From contig CAJFNT010000099.1 of assembly GCA_904395315.1 (NCBI GenBank), positions 1 to 46,629 of the forward strand: a stretch of DNA of 46,629 bases, written 5' to 3'. A program made the translations under genes and the position numbers. Position 1 is the stretch's first letter; each line of letters starts with the position of its first letter. Of this stretch, positions 1 through 8,655 are shown piece by piece. Source of the DNA: an uncultured Clostridia bacterium. GTDB lineage: Bacteria > Bacillota > Clostridia > UBA1381. The notes beneath the pieces were generated by a model that had not been told where the DNA came from, did no database searches, and worked only from the letters and a program-made list of their open reading frames with translations.

Positions 1-2
1 AT

Positions 3-92
3 TGGCTATTTCTTGCCTTGATTTTTGAAAAATTAATCGAAATAGCAAAATATTATGATTGGGAATCAATTTTTAGAGGTTCCCTAAAATAA
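3..92 (+). CDS. possible C-terminal end of an unidentified upstream gene (partial)
   Basis: Frame 3 is open from the window edge to a TAA at 90-92 and would encode 29 residues, beginning WLFLALIFEK and ending RGSLK. The composition is protein-like, with a hydrophobic stretch followed by charged residues. At 29 codons in AT-rich DNA an open frame by chance is quite possible, and no family is recognisable. It is listed only because no other gene explains the left edge. Confidence 0.25.
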   Translation, partial: WLFLALIFEKLIEIAKYYDWESIFRGSLK

Positions 93-258
93 TATAGTTT
101 AAGCGGTGGTGTGTGACTGTCTGAATATGCTACTTTATGAAAAGGTGTGGATCGGAAATGAATTTGTGCGTTTATATTACAATGAATGAGTTGTTTTTAG
201 ACGAATTAAAGCAATAATTTATTTAAAACGCTCGCTTTGTAATTTTTTCTTCTTTCTA
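93..258. other. AT-rich intergenic region, no gene seen
   Basis: No convincing open frame, RNA gene or terminator hairpin was found between the putative upstream gene end and the proA promoter. The stretch is AT-rich with scattered stops in all frames. Confidence 0.5.
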
Positions 259-287
259 TTGCTTTTTAACTTTGATTGTGCTATAAT
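259..287 (+). promoter_or_regulatory. sigma-A type promoter for the proA operon
   Basis: TTGCTT (259-264), a 17-bp spacer and TATAAT (282-287). It lies about 75 bp upstream of the proA start and nothing intervenes. Confidence 0.65.
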
Positions 288-362
288 TATCTCAATTGAA
301 GATGCGGTAGCTTGTTGTGCTCCGCTAAAGAGATGCATTTTTTCGAAAGGATCGGAGATTTT

Positions 363-1613
363 ATGAGTGAATTGATAGAAAAATGTACATTGGCAAGAGA
401 CGCGGCACAGAAGCTTCTGAGCGTCTCAACAGCAGTAAAGGACAGGGCGCTCGATGCGATAGCCGATGCGCTTATCGAGAGGACCGAAGAAGTGATCGCC
501 GCAAACGAGCTTGATCTTAAGAGCGCTGAAGAGAACGGTGTCCGCAAGAGCATGATGGACAGGCTCCGTCTTACTCCGGAGCGTATCAAAGGCATAGCTG
601 ACGGTGTGCGGGAGGTGCGCGCGCTGAGAGATCCTATCGGTGAGGTCACAAGCATGTGGACACGACCCAACGGGCTTCAGATAGGCCGCAGACGCGTGCC
701 TATGGGCGTTATAGCGATAATATATGAAGCGCGTCCTAATGTCACGGTAGATGCGGCGTTGCTCTGTCTGAAGACATCGAATGCGACAATACTGCGCGGA
801 GGAAAGGAAGCGATACATTCCAATGTCGCTTTGATGAAGATAATGCAGGATGCGGCATATGCGGCCGGTATCCCGGAAGGCACACTCAATATTATTGAGG
901 ACACTTCGCGTGAGACCGCTACCGCTCTTATGAAGATGAACGGATATGTTGATATGCTTATACCCCGTGGCGGCAAGGGACTCATAAAGAGCGTTGTTGA
1001 GAATGCGACCGTGCCGGTGGTTGAGACAGCGGCCGGAAATTGTCACGTGTATGTAGACGGTGCTGCTGATCTTGATATGGCGGCGGATATCGTTATGAAC
1101 GCAAAGGTACAGAGACCGTCCGTTTGCAATGCGGCGGAAACACTTTTGATAGACAAGGATATAGCGGACGAGTTTGTTCCGGTCATATTCGGGAAGCTGC
1201 AGGAAGCAGGGGTTGAGATACGTGCCGACGAGGCTGCGAAAGCGATATATCCCGATGGCGTAAAAGACGCCACTGAGGATGATTGGTATACGGAGTATAA
1301 TGATTATATCTTAGCCGTAAAGATCGTTGATGGGCTGGATGAGGCAATAGAGCATATAAATAAGTATAATACAAAGCATTCTGAATCTATTGTTACTGAA
1401 AGTTACAGCAATGCGCAGAGATTTCTGAATGAGGTCGACGCGGCAGCTGTCTATGTGAATGCGTCAACACGTTTCACTGATGGAAACGAATTCGGTTTCG
1501 GAGCAGAGATAGGTATCAGCACTCAGAAGATGCACGCGCGCGGACCTATGGGGCTTGAGGCACTTACGTCTGTAAAGTACATAATCTACGGCGATGGACA
1601 GATAAGAGAATAA
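363..1613 (+). CDS. proA: gamma-glutamyl phosphate reductase
   Basis: This is the second enzyme of proline synthesis. It reduces gamma-glutamyl phosphate to glutamate-5-semialdehyde with NADPH in the cytosol. The 416-residue product matches the family length and belongs to the aldehyde dehydrogenase superfamily. The catalytic cysteine is Cys255 in RPSVCNAAET, and typical ProA segments are present (YEARPNVTVDA near 121, LRGGKEA near 144, PRGGKGL near 201). The ATG at 363 is preferred because the purine-rich AAGGATCGGAG lies just upstream and the protein then begins MSELIEK, as ProA proteins do. An in-frame start further upstream would add an AT-rich, unconserved leader. No proB (glutamate 5-kinase) is in the window; proC lies 33 kb away at 34160. 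It probably heads an operon with rdgB, 17 bp downstream. Confidence 0.95.
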   Translation: MSELIEKCTLARDAAQKLLSVSTAVKDRALDAIADALIERTEEVIAANELDLKSAEENGVRKSMMDRLRLTPERIKGIADGVREVRALRDPIGEVTSMWTRPNGLQIGRRRVPMGVIAIIYEARPNVTVDAALLCLKTSNATILRGGKEAIHSNVALMKIMQDAAYAAGIPEGTLNIIEDTSRETATALMKMNGYVDMLIPRGGKGLIKSVVENATVPVVETAAGNCHVYVDGAADLDMAADIVMNAKVQRPSVCNAAETLLIDKDIADEFVPVIFGKLQEAGVEIRADEAAKAIYPDGVKDATEDDWYTEYNDYILAVKIVDGLDEAIEHINKYNTKHSESIVTESYSNAQRFLNEVDAAAVYVNASTRFTDGNEFGFGAEIGISTQKMHARGPMGLEALTSVKYIIYGDGQIRE

Positions 1614-1630
1614 AGGGAAGTGTCGTTCAT

Positions 1631-2224
1631 ATGAATATTGTTGTAGCAACAAAGAATAAGAATAAGGTGTTTGAGATCGCGCATATATTTGAGCCTCTCG
1701 GTTTTACGGTAATGTCTCAGGAAGATGCGGGCATAGATGTCGATGTTGAAGAGACAGGCGACACATTTGCAAAGAATGCACTCATAAAAGCGCGCGCGGT
1801 CGCTATGCTCTGCGATGACTGCGTATTGGCAGATGATTCCGGATTATGTGTTGAGGCTTTAGACGGACGCCCGGGAGTTTACAGTGCGAGGTATGCGGGA
1901 CCGGGAGCTACCGATATCGAAAAAATTGAGAAGCTGCTTTTAGAGATGCAGGATAAGACTAACCGTAAGGCTAAGTTTGTTACCAATATAGCGTTTATAT
2001 TTCCCGATGGGAGGGAGGTAGTCACCCAGGGTGAGGTCCATGGCAGGATACTGCGAGAGCCGATCGGAGAAAATGGATTTGGATATGATCCTATATTTTA
2101 CAGTGATGAGCTTGAAAAGACTTTTGCTCAGGCGGAACCTGACGAAAAAAATTCGATCTCGCACCGTGGAAGAGCATTGTCGGCTCTTTACGATGAGATA
2201 AAAGAGATCGTTGGTGATGAATAA
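1631..2224 (+). CDS. rdgB: dITP/XTP pyrophosphatase (RdgB/HAM1 family)
   Basis: This house-cleaning enzyme hydrolyses non-canonical purine triphosphates (dITP, ITP, XTP) to the monophosphate and pyrophosphate, keeping deaminated purines out of DNA and RNA. The 197-residue product is of normal length. It starts with the family's substrate-binding loop (VVATKNKNK), carries the metal/active-site block ADDSGLCVEALDGRPG around residues 67-82, and ends with the ISHRGRAL motif. It follows proA by 17 bp and precedes a small membrane-protein gene by 28 bp, so co-transcription is likely. Confidence 0.95.
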   Translation: MNIVVATKNKNKVFEIAHIFEPLGFTVMSQEDAGIDVDVEETGDTFAKNALIKARAVAMLCDDCVLADDSGLCVEALDGRPGVYSARYAGPGATDIEKIEKLLLEMQDKTNRKAKFVTNIAFIFPDGREVVTQGEVHGRILREPIGENGFGYDPIFYSDELEKTFAQAEPDEKNSISHRGRALSALYDEIKEIVGDE

Positions 2225-2252
2225 CACAGATTGGAAAGGAATGTTGTAACAC

Positions 2253-2834
2253 ATGGATGTTTTTATGGAATATCTTGTTGCGAAGAAGAAAGACACTAAG
2301 GATAAGCTTATAATTGCCGGAATCATCGTGGGAGGAGTAGTGATCTCTTTAGCGATGTTCGCGCTTATGATCTTTGTAGCTCTAATAATGGCGAATGCGG
2401 CAGCAGAGCAGCAGAATCCGCTGGGAACGGTATCATTCAGTATCGGCTTTGTGCTTGTGCTGTTTCTATGGTATGGGGCTGTTTTGCTTATAAACACGAG
2501 AAGTGTAGAGTATGAATATATCGTTACAAATAATGAGCTTGATATAGATAAGGTAATGTCTAAAAAAGGAAGAAAACATCTTATAACGATAGATATACAT
2601 GCCGCGTCCTGCATGGCAAGGATAGATGACAATGAGCATAATAATGTGTATAAAAATCCGCCCGAAGGGGTGAAGATCCTTGATTACAGTGCGCATAGTG
2701 CGAACGGATACACATATTTTATAGATGTTCCGGTCGATGGCGAGAGAACCATAGTGCTGTTTGAGCCCACCGGCAGGATGGTGGAATCGCTTTGGAAGTC
2801 AAATCCAAGAAATGTTCATAGGATGACTGACTGA
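2253..2834 (+). CDS. small two-TM membrane protein, DUF6106-like
   Basis: A 193-residue protein of unknown function. An N-terminal segment (MDVFMEYLVAKKKDTKDK) is followed by two hydrophobic helices (about residues 19-49 and 62-82) with a short loop between them. The remaining ~110 residues are soluble, with a beta-rich look resembling a PH-like or DUF fold, and end in a region mentioning NP and R-rich motifs. The start and overall layout resemble the clostridial DUF6106 family, but that assignment is from memory. It sits between rdgB and nnr with 21-28 bp gaps, so it is probably part of the proA-nnr transcript. Confidence 0.7.
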   Translation: MDVFMEYLVAKKKDTKDKLIIAGIIVGGVVISLAMFALMIFVALIMANAAAEQQNPLGTVSFSIGFVLVLFLWYGAVLLINTRSVEYEYIVTNNELDIDKVMSKKGRKHLITIDIHAASCMARIDDNEHNNVYKNPPEGVKILDYSAHSANGYTYFIDVPVDGERTIVLFEPTGRMVESLWKSNPRNVHRMTD

Positions 2835-2855
2835 GCAGAAAGGATCTGATAACCT

Positions 2856-4391
2856 ATGTTTAAGGCGTGCTATGCTGAAGAGATGAGGGAGATCGACCGT
2901 GCAGCATATGAGACAGGCGGGATACCGAGCATTGTTCTTATGGAGAATGCCGCGATCGCGTGCGTAAAAGAACTGAACAAAGACTTTGATCTGCGCTGTA
3001 AGACTGTGGCGGTGTTTTGCGGAAAGGGCAATAACGGCGGAGACGGGCTCGCTATAGCGAGACATTTAAGTATGGCGGGAGTAAAGGTCTATGTTTATCT
3101 TGTTTCAGGTAATGATTATAAAGGCGATGCCAAAATAAATTATGATATCGTAAGCGGGATGGATATACCGATAGAGACAATAATGGATACTGATGGATTG
3201 GAATATAAGATCAGATTTGCAGATATCGTTATTGACGCCATACTCGGCACAGGAATAAAAGGGACCGTGCGGGGCATTGCTTATGATGTTATAAGGATCA
3301 TAAATGAGAATGCGCGGTATGTTCTGTCTGTGGATGTGCCGAGCGGTATTGACAGTGACAGCGGAGCAGTTTGCGGCGTGTGTGTAAATGCCGATAAGAC
3401 AGTGACTTTTGCCGGGTATAAGATCGGGATGTTTCTGTATCCTGCGGCTGACTGTACAGGAGAAATAGTTCCTGATAAGATCTCGATACCGGAATACGTG
3501 ATAGGATCACAGGGTATAAAGGTGAACGTGACTGACGCCGGATTTGTGAGATCGCTGTTGGGAAAACGCGGGAATGATTCTCATAAGGGAGACTACGGTA
3601 AGCTTCTGATAATAGCCGGTTCTACCGGAATGAGCGGCGCGGCGTATATGGCGTCACAGGCAGCTTTAAAGAGTGGAGCAGGGCTTGTAACGATAGCTTG
3701 TCCGGAATCGGTGAATACAGCTCTCGAGGCTAAAACAACGGAAGCGATGACGCTGCCGCTTGATGAGAATGACGGGCATATCGCATATTCCGCGGTCTCG
3801 GAGATAACCGAAAAGCTTTCAAAGGTCAGTGCCGTGCTTATAGGTCCGGGGCTGGGGCGTTCTCGCGATGTTTCAGAGATAGTCCGCGCGGTGCTCAAAA
3901 GTTGCCGTGTTCCGGTGATCGTTGACGCAGATGCGATAAATGCTGTGGCAAGGGATAAGAGCGTGCTGTCGGAATGCGCGTGCGATCTGATCTTTACACC
4001 GCATTCGGCAGAGATGGCGCGGCTTACCGGATTGGATATATCATACATTGAAGACAACAGGATAAATGTCTCGCGTGAATGCTCTGAGGAGCTGGGTGCT
4101 GTGATACTTTTAAAAGGTCATCACACGATCGTAACGGCTGAAGACCTTACGCAATATATTAATAATACGGGGAATCCGGGAATGGCTTCAGGCGGAAGCG
4201 GTGATGTGCTTGCGGGAATCATCACGGCTCTTGCCGCGCGTGGCATCGGCTGCGGTGAAGCGGCGGCAGCGGCGGCGTTTATACATGGAATGGCGGGGGA
4301 TATAGCTGCAGAACGGTACGGCATGGAGTCTATGAGCGCAGCGGATATACTGGAGTGTTTGCCAGAAGCCTATATGAGGATCCTCGGTTAA
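2856..4391 (+). CDS. nnr: bifunctional NAD(P)H-hydrate epimerase / ADP-dependent dehydratase
   Basis: This enzyme repairs damaged nicotinamide cofactors. The N-terminal YjeF_N half (about residues 1-215) epimerises NAD(P)HX and shows MENAA and the FCGKGNNGGDG loop. The C-terminal ribokinase-like half (about 220-511) dehydrates S-NAD(P)HX using ADP and shows TPHSAEMARLTG, ILLKGHHT and the anion-hole motif GGSGDVLAG (usually GGTGD). At 511 residues it is a full-length fusion. Placement directly before alr is the usual Firmicutes order (acpS/nnr-alr-mazF), although acpS is absent here. Confidence 0.95.
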   Translation: MFKACYAEEMREIDRAAYETGGIPSIVLMENAAIACVKELNKDFDLRCKTVAVFCGKGNNGGDGLAIARHLSMAGVKVYVYLVSGNDYKGDAKINYDIVSGMDIPIETIMDTDGLEYKIRFADIVIDAILGTGIKGTVRGIAYDVIRIINENARYVLSVDVPSGIDSDSGAVCGVCVNADKTVTFAGYKIGMFLYPAADCTGEIVPDKISIPEYVIGSQGIKVNVTDAGFVRSLLGKRGNDSHKGDYGKLLIIAGSTGMSGAAYMASQAALKSGAGLVTIACPESVNTALEAKTTEAMTLPLDENDGHIAYSAVSEITEKLSKVSAVLIGPGLGRSRDVSEIVRAVLKSCRVPVIVDADAINAVARDKSVLSECACDLIFTPHSAEMARLTGLDISYIEDNRINVSRECSEELGAVILLKGHHTIVTAEDLTQYINNTGNPGMASGGSGDVLAGIITALAARGIGCGEAAAAAAFIHGMAGDIAAERYGMESMSAADILECLPEAYMRILG

Positions 4392-4421
4392 TACTTACAT
4401 GTGATTTCCAATCATTTAAAC

Positions 4422-4450
4422 TGGACAAAAGAATAATTTTATGTTAACAT
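4422..4450 (+). promoter_or_regulatory. possible extended -10 promoter for alr
   Basis: TGGACA (4422-4427), a 17-bp spacer and TAACAT (4445-4450), with a TGT just before the -10 element that fits an extended -10. The elements are weaker than others in this window, so read-through from nnr remains possible. Confidence 0.4.
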
Positions 4451-4469
4451 AGATACGAGGGTGAATCAA

Positions 4470-5630
4470 ATGGAAAAACGGACATGGGCCGAAATAGATC
4501 TCAGCGCGCTCGCGCACAATATGCGTGAGATCCGCAGGATAACAGATCCGCATGCGCAGGTCATGGCAGTCGTAAAGGCTGACGCATACGGACACGGTGT
4601 AGAGGAGTGCGCGAAAACTCTTCTTGCAAACGGAGCCGACAGGCTTGCGGCGGCAACGCTCGACGAGGCGCTCGAGCTCAGGAATCTCTTCCCGGAGGTG
4701 CCGATACTTATACTCGGCTCAAGCATGGAGGAAGAGGCGCGTGAGATCATTGAAAACGGTATCATGCCTAATATTTACACATATGAGCTTGCGAAAGCGC
4801 TGTCCGATACGGCAGCGGAGCTTGGAAAGAATGTCAAAGTTCATGTGAAGCTTGACACGGGTATGTCGAGGATCGGCTTTGTGGTGGATGATTCAAACAG
4901 CAAGGCTGTTGCTGATGAGATCGAAAAAATATCGAATTTGCCTATGTTGGAGATCGAGGGGATATTTTCGCATTTTGCCACATCTGATGAGAAAGATGAC
5001 AGTTATACGAGATTACAGTTCAAGCGTTTTATGAGCGTGTGCGACGAGCTTTCGAGACGGGGGATAAATATACCGATAAAGCATATATGCAACAGCGCGG
5101 GTATAATGATGTATCCCGAATACCATCTTGATATGGTGCGTCCCGGAATAATCCTTTACGGGATGTACCCGTCCGAGGAAGTGGACAGATCGCGGCTTGA
5201 TCTCAAATACGTCATGTCGCTGAAATCGGTGATAACATATGTCAAGGATATAGAGCCGGGCCGCGGAGTGAGCTACGGCATAGATTACATAGCCGATGGC
5301 GGGGCAAGGATAGCCACAGTTCCGATCGGTTATGCAGACGGGTATTTAAGAATGCTTGCCGGAAAAGCGAAGATTGCGGTAAACGGGAGGCTTTTCCCGA
5401 TCGCGGGCAGGATCTGCATGGATCAATGTATGATAGATGTCACTTCTGTCAATAATATTAAACGAGGTGACGAAGCGCTGATCTTCGGGAACGGCGCCGT
5501 TACGGTAGACGACGTTGCGGGCTGGATAGGTACCATCAATTATGAGGTGACCTGCATGGTGAGCCGCCGCATACCGAGAGTTTATATCGAAAACGGCGAG
5601 GTCAAAAGGGTTATTGAATATCTGTTGTAA
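4470..5630 (+). CDS. alr: alanine racemase
   Basis: A PLP enzyme that interconverts L- and D-alanine to supply D-Ala for peptidoglycan; in spore formers it can also degrade the L-Ala germinant. The product is 386 residues, normal for Alr. The PLP lysine is Lys36 in VVKADAYGHG, the second catalytic base tyrosine lies in GVSYGIDY near residue 265, and the RICMDQCMIDV block marks the C-terminal domain. The ATG at 4470 is chosen because CGAGGGTGA ends about six bases upstream; an in-frame GTG at 4461 lies inside that ribosome-binding site. The downstream toxin-antitoxin pair is a conserved neighbour of alr in Firmicutes. Confidence 0.95.
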   Translation: MEKRTWAEIDLSALAHNMREIRRITDPHAQVMAVVKADAYGHGVEECAKTLLANGADRLAAATLDEALELRNLFPEVPILILGSSMEEEAREIIENGIMPNIYTYELAKALSDTAAELGKNVKVHVKLDTGMSRIGFVVDDSNSKAVADEIEKISNLPMLEIEGIFSHFATSDEKDDSYTRLQFKRFMSVCDELSRRGINIPIKHICNSAGIMMYPEYHLDMVRPGIILYGMYPSEEVDRSRLDLKYVMSLKSVITYVKDIEPGRGVSYGIDYIADGGARIATVPIGYADGYLRMLAGKAKIAVNGRLFPIAGRICMDQCMIDVTSVNNIKRGDEALIFGNGAVTVDDVAGWIGTINYEVTCMVSRRIPRVYIENGEVKRVIEYLL

Positions 5631-5671
5631 AATTGCGCAGGCAAAATGATCGATGAAAGGAGCTGGAGGCT

Positions 5672-5830
5672 TTGTCACACACCGACAAGAAGATCGAGGA
5701 TATCGAAAAAGCGCTCGCAGAGGGCTATAAAGCGATGGCTGAGATCAATCTTGAGGAGGCAGAACTGTGTACAGTATCCGACAACGAAGCGTTGCGGAGC
5801 TGTGAGGAAAAACTTACGGAGTGTGAATAA
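5672..5830 (+). CDS. MazE-like antitoxin, C-terminal (toxin-binding) part only
   Basis: A 52-residue ORF starting with TTG. An AAAGGAG ribosome-binding site (5656-5662) lies nine bases upstream. The segment EGYKAMAEINLEEAELC resembles the C-terminal toxin-binding tail of Bacillus EndoAI (a RRGYMEMAKINLNISSEA-type stretch), and the gene occupies the antitoxin position between alr and mazF. The frame is closed by TGA at 5654-5656, so no N-terminal ribbon-helix-helix DNA-binding domain can be encoded. The family assignment rests on this short motif plus gene order. The stop is three bases from the mazF start, suggesting translational coupling. Confidence 0.7.
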   Translation: MSHTDKKIEDIEKALAEGYKAMAEINLEEAELCTVSDNEALRSCEEKLTECE

Positions 5831-5833
5831 AGA

Positions 5834-6184
5834 GTGACAGTTAAAAGAGGAGATATTTATTACGCCGATCTCAGCCCGGTGGTGGGAAGCGAGCAGGGAG
5901 GGATACGTCCTGTTCTGATAATCCAGAATGACGTCGGGAATAAGTACAGTCCGACCGTTATAGCCGCGGCTATAACCAGCCGCATCAATAAGGCTAAGAT
6001 GCCCACACATATAGAGCTTTCGGCGAATGAATACGGACTTAACAAGGATTCGGTTATACTACTTGAGCAGATAAGAACTATTGATAAACGCAGATTAAGA
6101 GAAAAGATCGGGAGGATCGACGGAGCTATGATGAGCAGGGTGAATTCTGCCCTGTCCATCAGCTTCGGCCTCGAGAAATTCTGA
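5834..6184 (+). CDS. ndoA: MazF/EndoA-type endoribonuclease toxin
   Basis: A sequence-specific mRNA interferase of the PemK/MazF fold, 116 residues, the normal length. Recognisable motifs are the N-terminal [21 protein letters not shown] strand-loop (20 residues shown at most), the [10 protein letters not shown] block with the catalytic arginine, ITSR with a conserved Thr/Ser, and [11 protein letters not shown]. The GTG at 5834 follows the antitoxin stop by three bases and has only a weak, distant GGAG, so translation probably depends on coupling. In Bacillus subtilis the equivalent ndoAI-ndoA pair also follows alr. Confidence 0.92.
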   Translation: MTVKRGDIYYADLSPVVGSEQGGIRPVLIIQNDVGNKYSPTVIAAAITSRINKAKMPTHIELSANEYGLNKDSVILLEQIRTIDKRRLREKIGRIDGAMMSRVNSALSISFGLEKF

Positions 6185-6205
6185 TTACATACACGAAGGA
6201 TGAGA

Positions 6206-6243
6206 AACGGGAGCCTCCGCCGAACCGGCGGGAAGCCCCCGTT
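6206..6243. terminator. imperfect hairpin between convergent mazF and aldo/keto reductase genes
   Basis: CGGGAGCCTCCGCC and GGCGGGAAGCCCCCG form an imperfect GC-rich stem with a GAACC loop, followed on the plus strand by TTATTTTTAT. Its place between convergent gene ends supports a bidirectional terminator. Confidence 0.5.
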
Positions 6244-6257
6244 ATTTTTATATCGGA

Positions 6258-7370
6258 TCAGCCCAATGCCTTGGCGATCTGCGGCATGAGCTTGGAGGTC
6301 TCTATGCCCTGCGGGCATATCCTCTCGCAGCTCCTGCATTTCTTGCAGGCATCGGCGCCCTTTTCGAGCTTTCTGTACATCGCCTTTGCCTTGTCGCCGC
6401 CTATAATGGGCATTTGATTGTATGCATCGTATATGCCGGGTATATCCAGTCCAAACGGACAGGGCATACAATAGCCGCATTTCGTACATGGAACGAGCGC
6501 CATCACGTCGAATACATCTTTTGCTTTTTTTAATACTGCAAGATCTTCATCGCTTAGCATTCCAACAGATGCTTTGTCGGCATATTTTATGTTGTCCTCG
6601 ACTTGCTGCATAGTCCCCATGCCTGAAAGCGTGATCTTTACCTCAGGTCTGTTCCAGAGGAAATCAAATGCCCATTCAACAGGGGTCTTTGTGTCCGGAA
6701 GCTCTTTTTTGACCTGCGGAGAAAGATCGGCGAGTCTTCCGCCGAGCAGCGGTTCCATGATAACAACATCTATTCCTTTTGATGCCGCGTATTCAAGGCC
6801 TTCAAGACCGGCCTGATAGTTTGTGTTTATGTAATTCAGCTGTATCTGACAGAACTCCCACTTATCATAGGAATCGATTATGCGTTTGAATGTTTCAAGG
6901 TCATCATGGAATGAGAAGCCTATATGGCGTATCTTGCCTTCAGCTTTCGCTTTTTCAAGCGTAGGCAGAACATTGTATTTCATTATTATATCATCAAAAC
7001 GGTGCTTGTCGAGAGCGTGGCAGAGATAGTAATCAATATGATCCGTTCTGTATCTTTCAAGCTGTTCATTTAAAAAGCGCATAACATCGTCCTCGCTTTT
7101 CACATGCCATGTCGGCAGCTTTGTAGCGAGCTTCACTTTTTCGCGCAGACCATGTTCCTCGAGGATCTCACCTGCGATCTTTTCACTTGCCTCATTGTGG
7201 TAAACATAGGCATTGTCAAAATAGTTCACGCCGTTGTCTATGGCGTATTGTATCATTTCATATGTTTTTTCCTTATCGATGTCGGAAGAATTCCCGTTAT
7301 GCACGGGCAGGCGCATAAGCCCGAATCCGAGTACGGATACATCCTCACCGGCAAGTTTTCTGTACTGCAT
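6258..7370 (-). CDS. aldo/keto reductase with C-terminal 4Fe-4S ferredoxin-like domain
   Basis: A 370-residue oxidoreductase. The (beta/alpha)8 aldo/keto reductase domain covers about residues 1-290 with the canonical tetrad Asp52, Tyr57 (DNAYVY), Lys84 (ATKLP) and His118 (CHALD). The C-terminal ~80 residues carry two cysteine clusters, CTKCGYCMPCP and CKKCRSCERICP, typical of bis-4Fe-4S ferredoxin modules, so electrons may come from or go to iron-sulfur carriers rather than only NAD(P)H. The substrate is unknown. The ATG at 7370 has AAAGGAGA nine bases upstream; the longer frame would add an unconserved leader. A consensus minus-strand promoter is at 7475-7503. Confidence 0.9.
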   Translation of the reverse strand: MQYRKLAGEDVSVLGFGLMRLPVHNGNSSDIDKEKTYEMIQYAIDNGVNYFDNAYVYHNEASEKIAGEILEEHGLREKVKLATKLPTWHVKSEDDVMRFLNEQLERYRTDHIDYYLCHALDKHRFDDIIMKYNVLPTLEKAKAEGKIRHIGFSFHDDLETFKRIIDSYDKWEFCQIQLNYINTNYQAGLEGLEYAASKGIDVVIMEPLLGGRLADLSPQVKKELPDTKTPVEWAFDFLWNRPEVKITLSGMGTMQQVEDNIKYADKASVGMLSDEDLAVLKKAKDVFDVMALVPCTKCGYCMPCPFGLDIPGIYDAYNQMPIIGGDKAKAMYRKLEKGADACKKCRSCERICPQGIETSKLMPQIAKALG

Positions 7371-7424
7371 AATTATTTCTCCTTTCACATAAAAACACGG
7401 CGGCATACCGCCGAAAATAATCGT

Positions 7425-7453
7425 TTGACAAACATATAAAAGTATGTTATAAT
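7425..7453 (+). promoter_or_regulatory. consensus sigma-A promoter for the stalk-domain gene
   Basis: TTGACA (7425-7430), a 17-bp spacer and TATAAT (7448-7453), both perfect. The start at about 7460 would give a 5' UTR of about 115 bases. Confidence 0.8.
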
Positions 7454-7474
7454 GATGATTACAAATATATTAAT

Positions 7475-7503
7475 ATTATATTTCATTATATTACAAATGT
7501 CAA
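7475..7503 (-). promoter_or_regulatory. consensus sigma-A promoter for the aldo/keto reductase
   Basis: On the minus strand, TTGACA (7503-7498), a 17-bp spacer and TATAAT (7480-7475). It faces the plus-strand promoter at 7425-7453, and the predicted start sites are only about 10 bp apart. Confidence 0.75.
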
Positions 7504-7576
7504 TATAAAAAACAGTGATTTTTTCGTGAGATTTGAGATCGCGGAGCTTACAGAGGAAAGGAGCTAACGAAATCTA

Positions 7577-8545
7577 ATGAGGAAAAAAATAATTTCAATT
7601 GTTCTGGCGGCAGCGGCGGCAATAACAGTTCAGTCGGGAGTGTTTGCGGCGAATGAGAACTGGAGAGACGCGTTTGTAACGAGACTCATGAGAGAGATCG
7701 CTCAGGATCCCACATATACCGATGTTGTGCTTACAGACCTTGACAGAAACGGGATACCTGAAGCGTTTGTCATAAAAAAAGGGACTTACGGAACTATCGG
7801 AGCCGGATTTACTATGACAGATAATGCAATTACGGAAATAGAGGTGCCGCAGAATATAATAGGCGAATGCCTTGAGAATATCGACGTGTATATCAAGAAT
7901 GACAATTATATATTCGTAGGTCAGGAGGTGCCGCGGTACAGCTCATATATAGCGTATTATAAGCTTGAGTTCAATGGCACAGCTCTTACTGCAACGAGGA
8001 TCAATAAGACTGACGTAAGCCCTTATACGAATGTTACATATATCGATAAGTACAGCAACAATCTGTTGACTGACGGCTATCCAAACAGGTCTAAGATACA
8101 GGACTTCATATCGCGTTATGATGTTGTCAACAGTATTTCGGCCACAACATCAGAGGCAAGGGTGCTTGTGGACGGAGAAGAGACCGAGGTAAGAGGATAT
8201 ACTGTAAACAATACGAATTACTTTAAAATACGAGATATAGCCATGGTGATGAGAAACACGTCATGTGAGTTTAATGTTGAATGGCGTTCTTCAGATAACG
8301 CTATCGATATAGTGCCTCATGAGACATATGTGCCGAACGGCACGGAGCTTTCCGAAGATACCGCCGGGGAGATAGAAGTAGTGGAGAATGATATGCCGAT
8401 ATATGTAAACGGCAGGAGCACAGCTATCACTGCATACAATATAAACGGTGACGCGTACTTTAAGATCAGAGATATTGCGGATGCGGCCGGTTTTGAGGTA
8501 CAGTGGGACGGAGATACACAGACAATAAATCTTGTAACTGAATAA
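7577..8545 (+). CDS. secreted protein with two stalk-type (copper amine oxidase N-like) repeats
   Basis: A 322-residue protein. Residues 1-24 form a Sec signal peptide (MRKKIISIVLAAAAAITVQSG, cleavage after VFA). The middle region is unrecognised but starts with a possible EF-hand-like segment (DLDRNGIPEAF). The C-terminal part has two copies of the stalk-domain pattern: VLVDGEETEVRGYTVNNTNY followed by FKIRDIA (about 195-250), and IYVNGRSTAITAYNINGDAY followed by FKIRDIADAAGF (about 277-322). Such domains occur in clostridial cell-envelope proteins. Export and surface association are likely; no enzymatic function is evident. A GAGGAAAGGAG ribosome-binding site precedes the start. Confidence 0.85.
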   Translation: MRKKIISIVLAAAAAITVQSGVFAANENWRDAFVTRLMREIAQDPTYTDVVLTDLDRNGIPEAFVIKKGTYGTIGAGFTMTDNAITEIEVPQNIIGECLENIDVYIKNDNYIFVGQEVPRYSSYIAYYKLEFNGTALTATRINKTDVSPYTNVTYIDKYSNNLLTDGYPNRSKIQDFISRYDVVNSISATTSEARVLVDGEETEVRGYTVNNTNYFKIRDIAMVMRNTSCEFNVEWRSSDNAIDIVPHETYVPNGTELSEDTAGEIEVVENDMPIYVNGRSTAITAYNINGDAYFKIRDIADAAGFEVQWDGDTQTINLVTE

Positions 8546-8570
8546 AGTTAAATAATACAGGCAGTGAAAA

Positions 8571-8606
8571 GCAACGGCTCGATCACAGTGTGGTCGAGCC
8601 GTTGCT
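8571..8606. terminator. strong bidirectional terminator
   Basis: A perfect 12-bp inverted repeat (GCAACGGCTCGA / TCGAGCCGTTGC) with an 11-base spacer, followed by a T-rich tract. It lies between the convergent ends of the stalk-domain gene and the ytfJ operon. Confidence 0.85.
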
Positions 8607-8655
8607 TATTGTGTGTTATTTAAATGTATGTCTTTTAGTTAGATAGGAATATATG

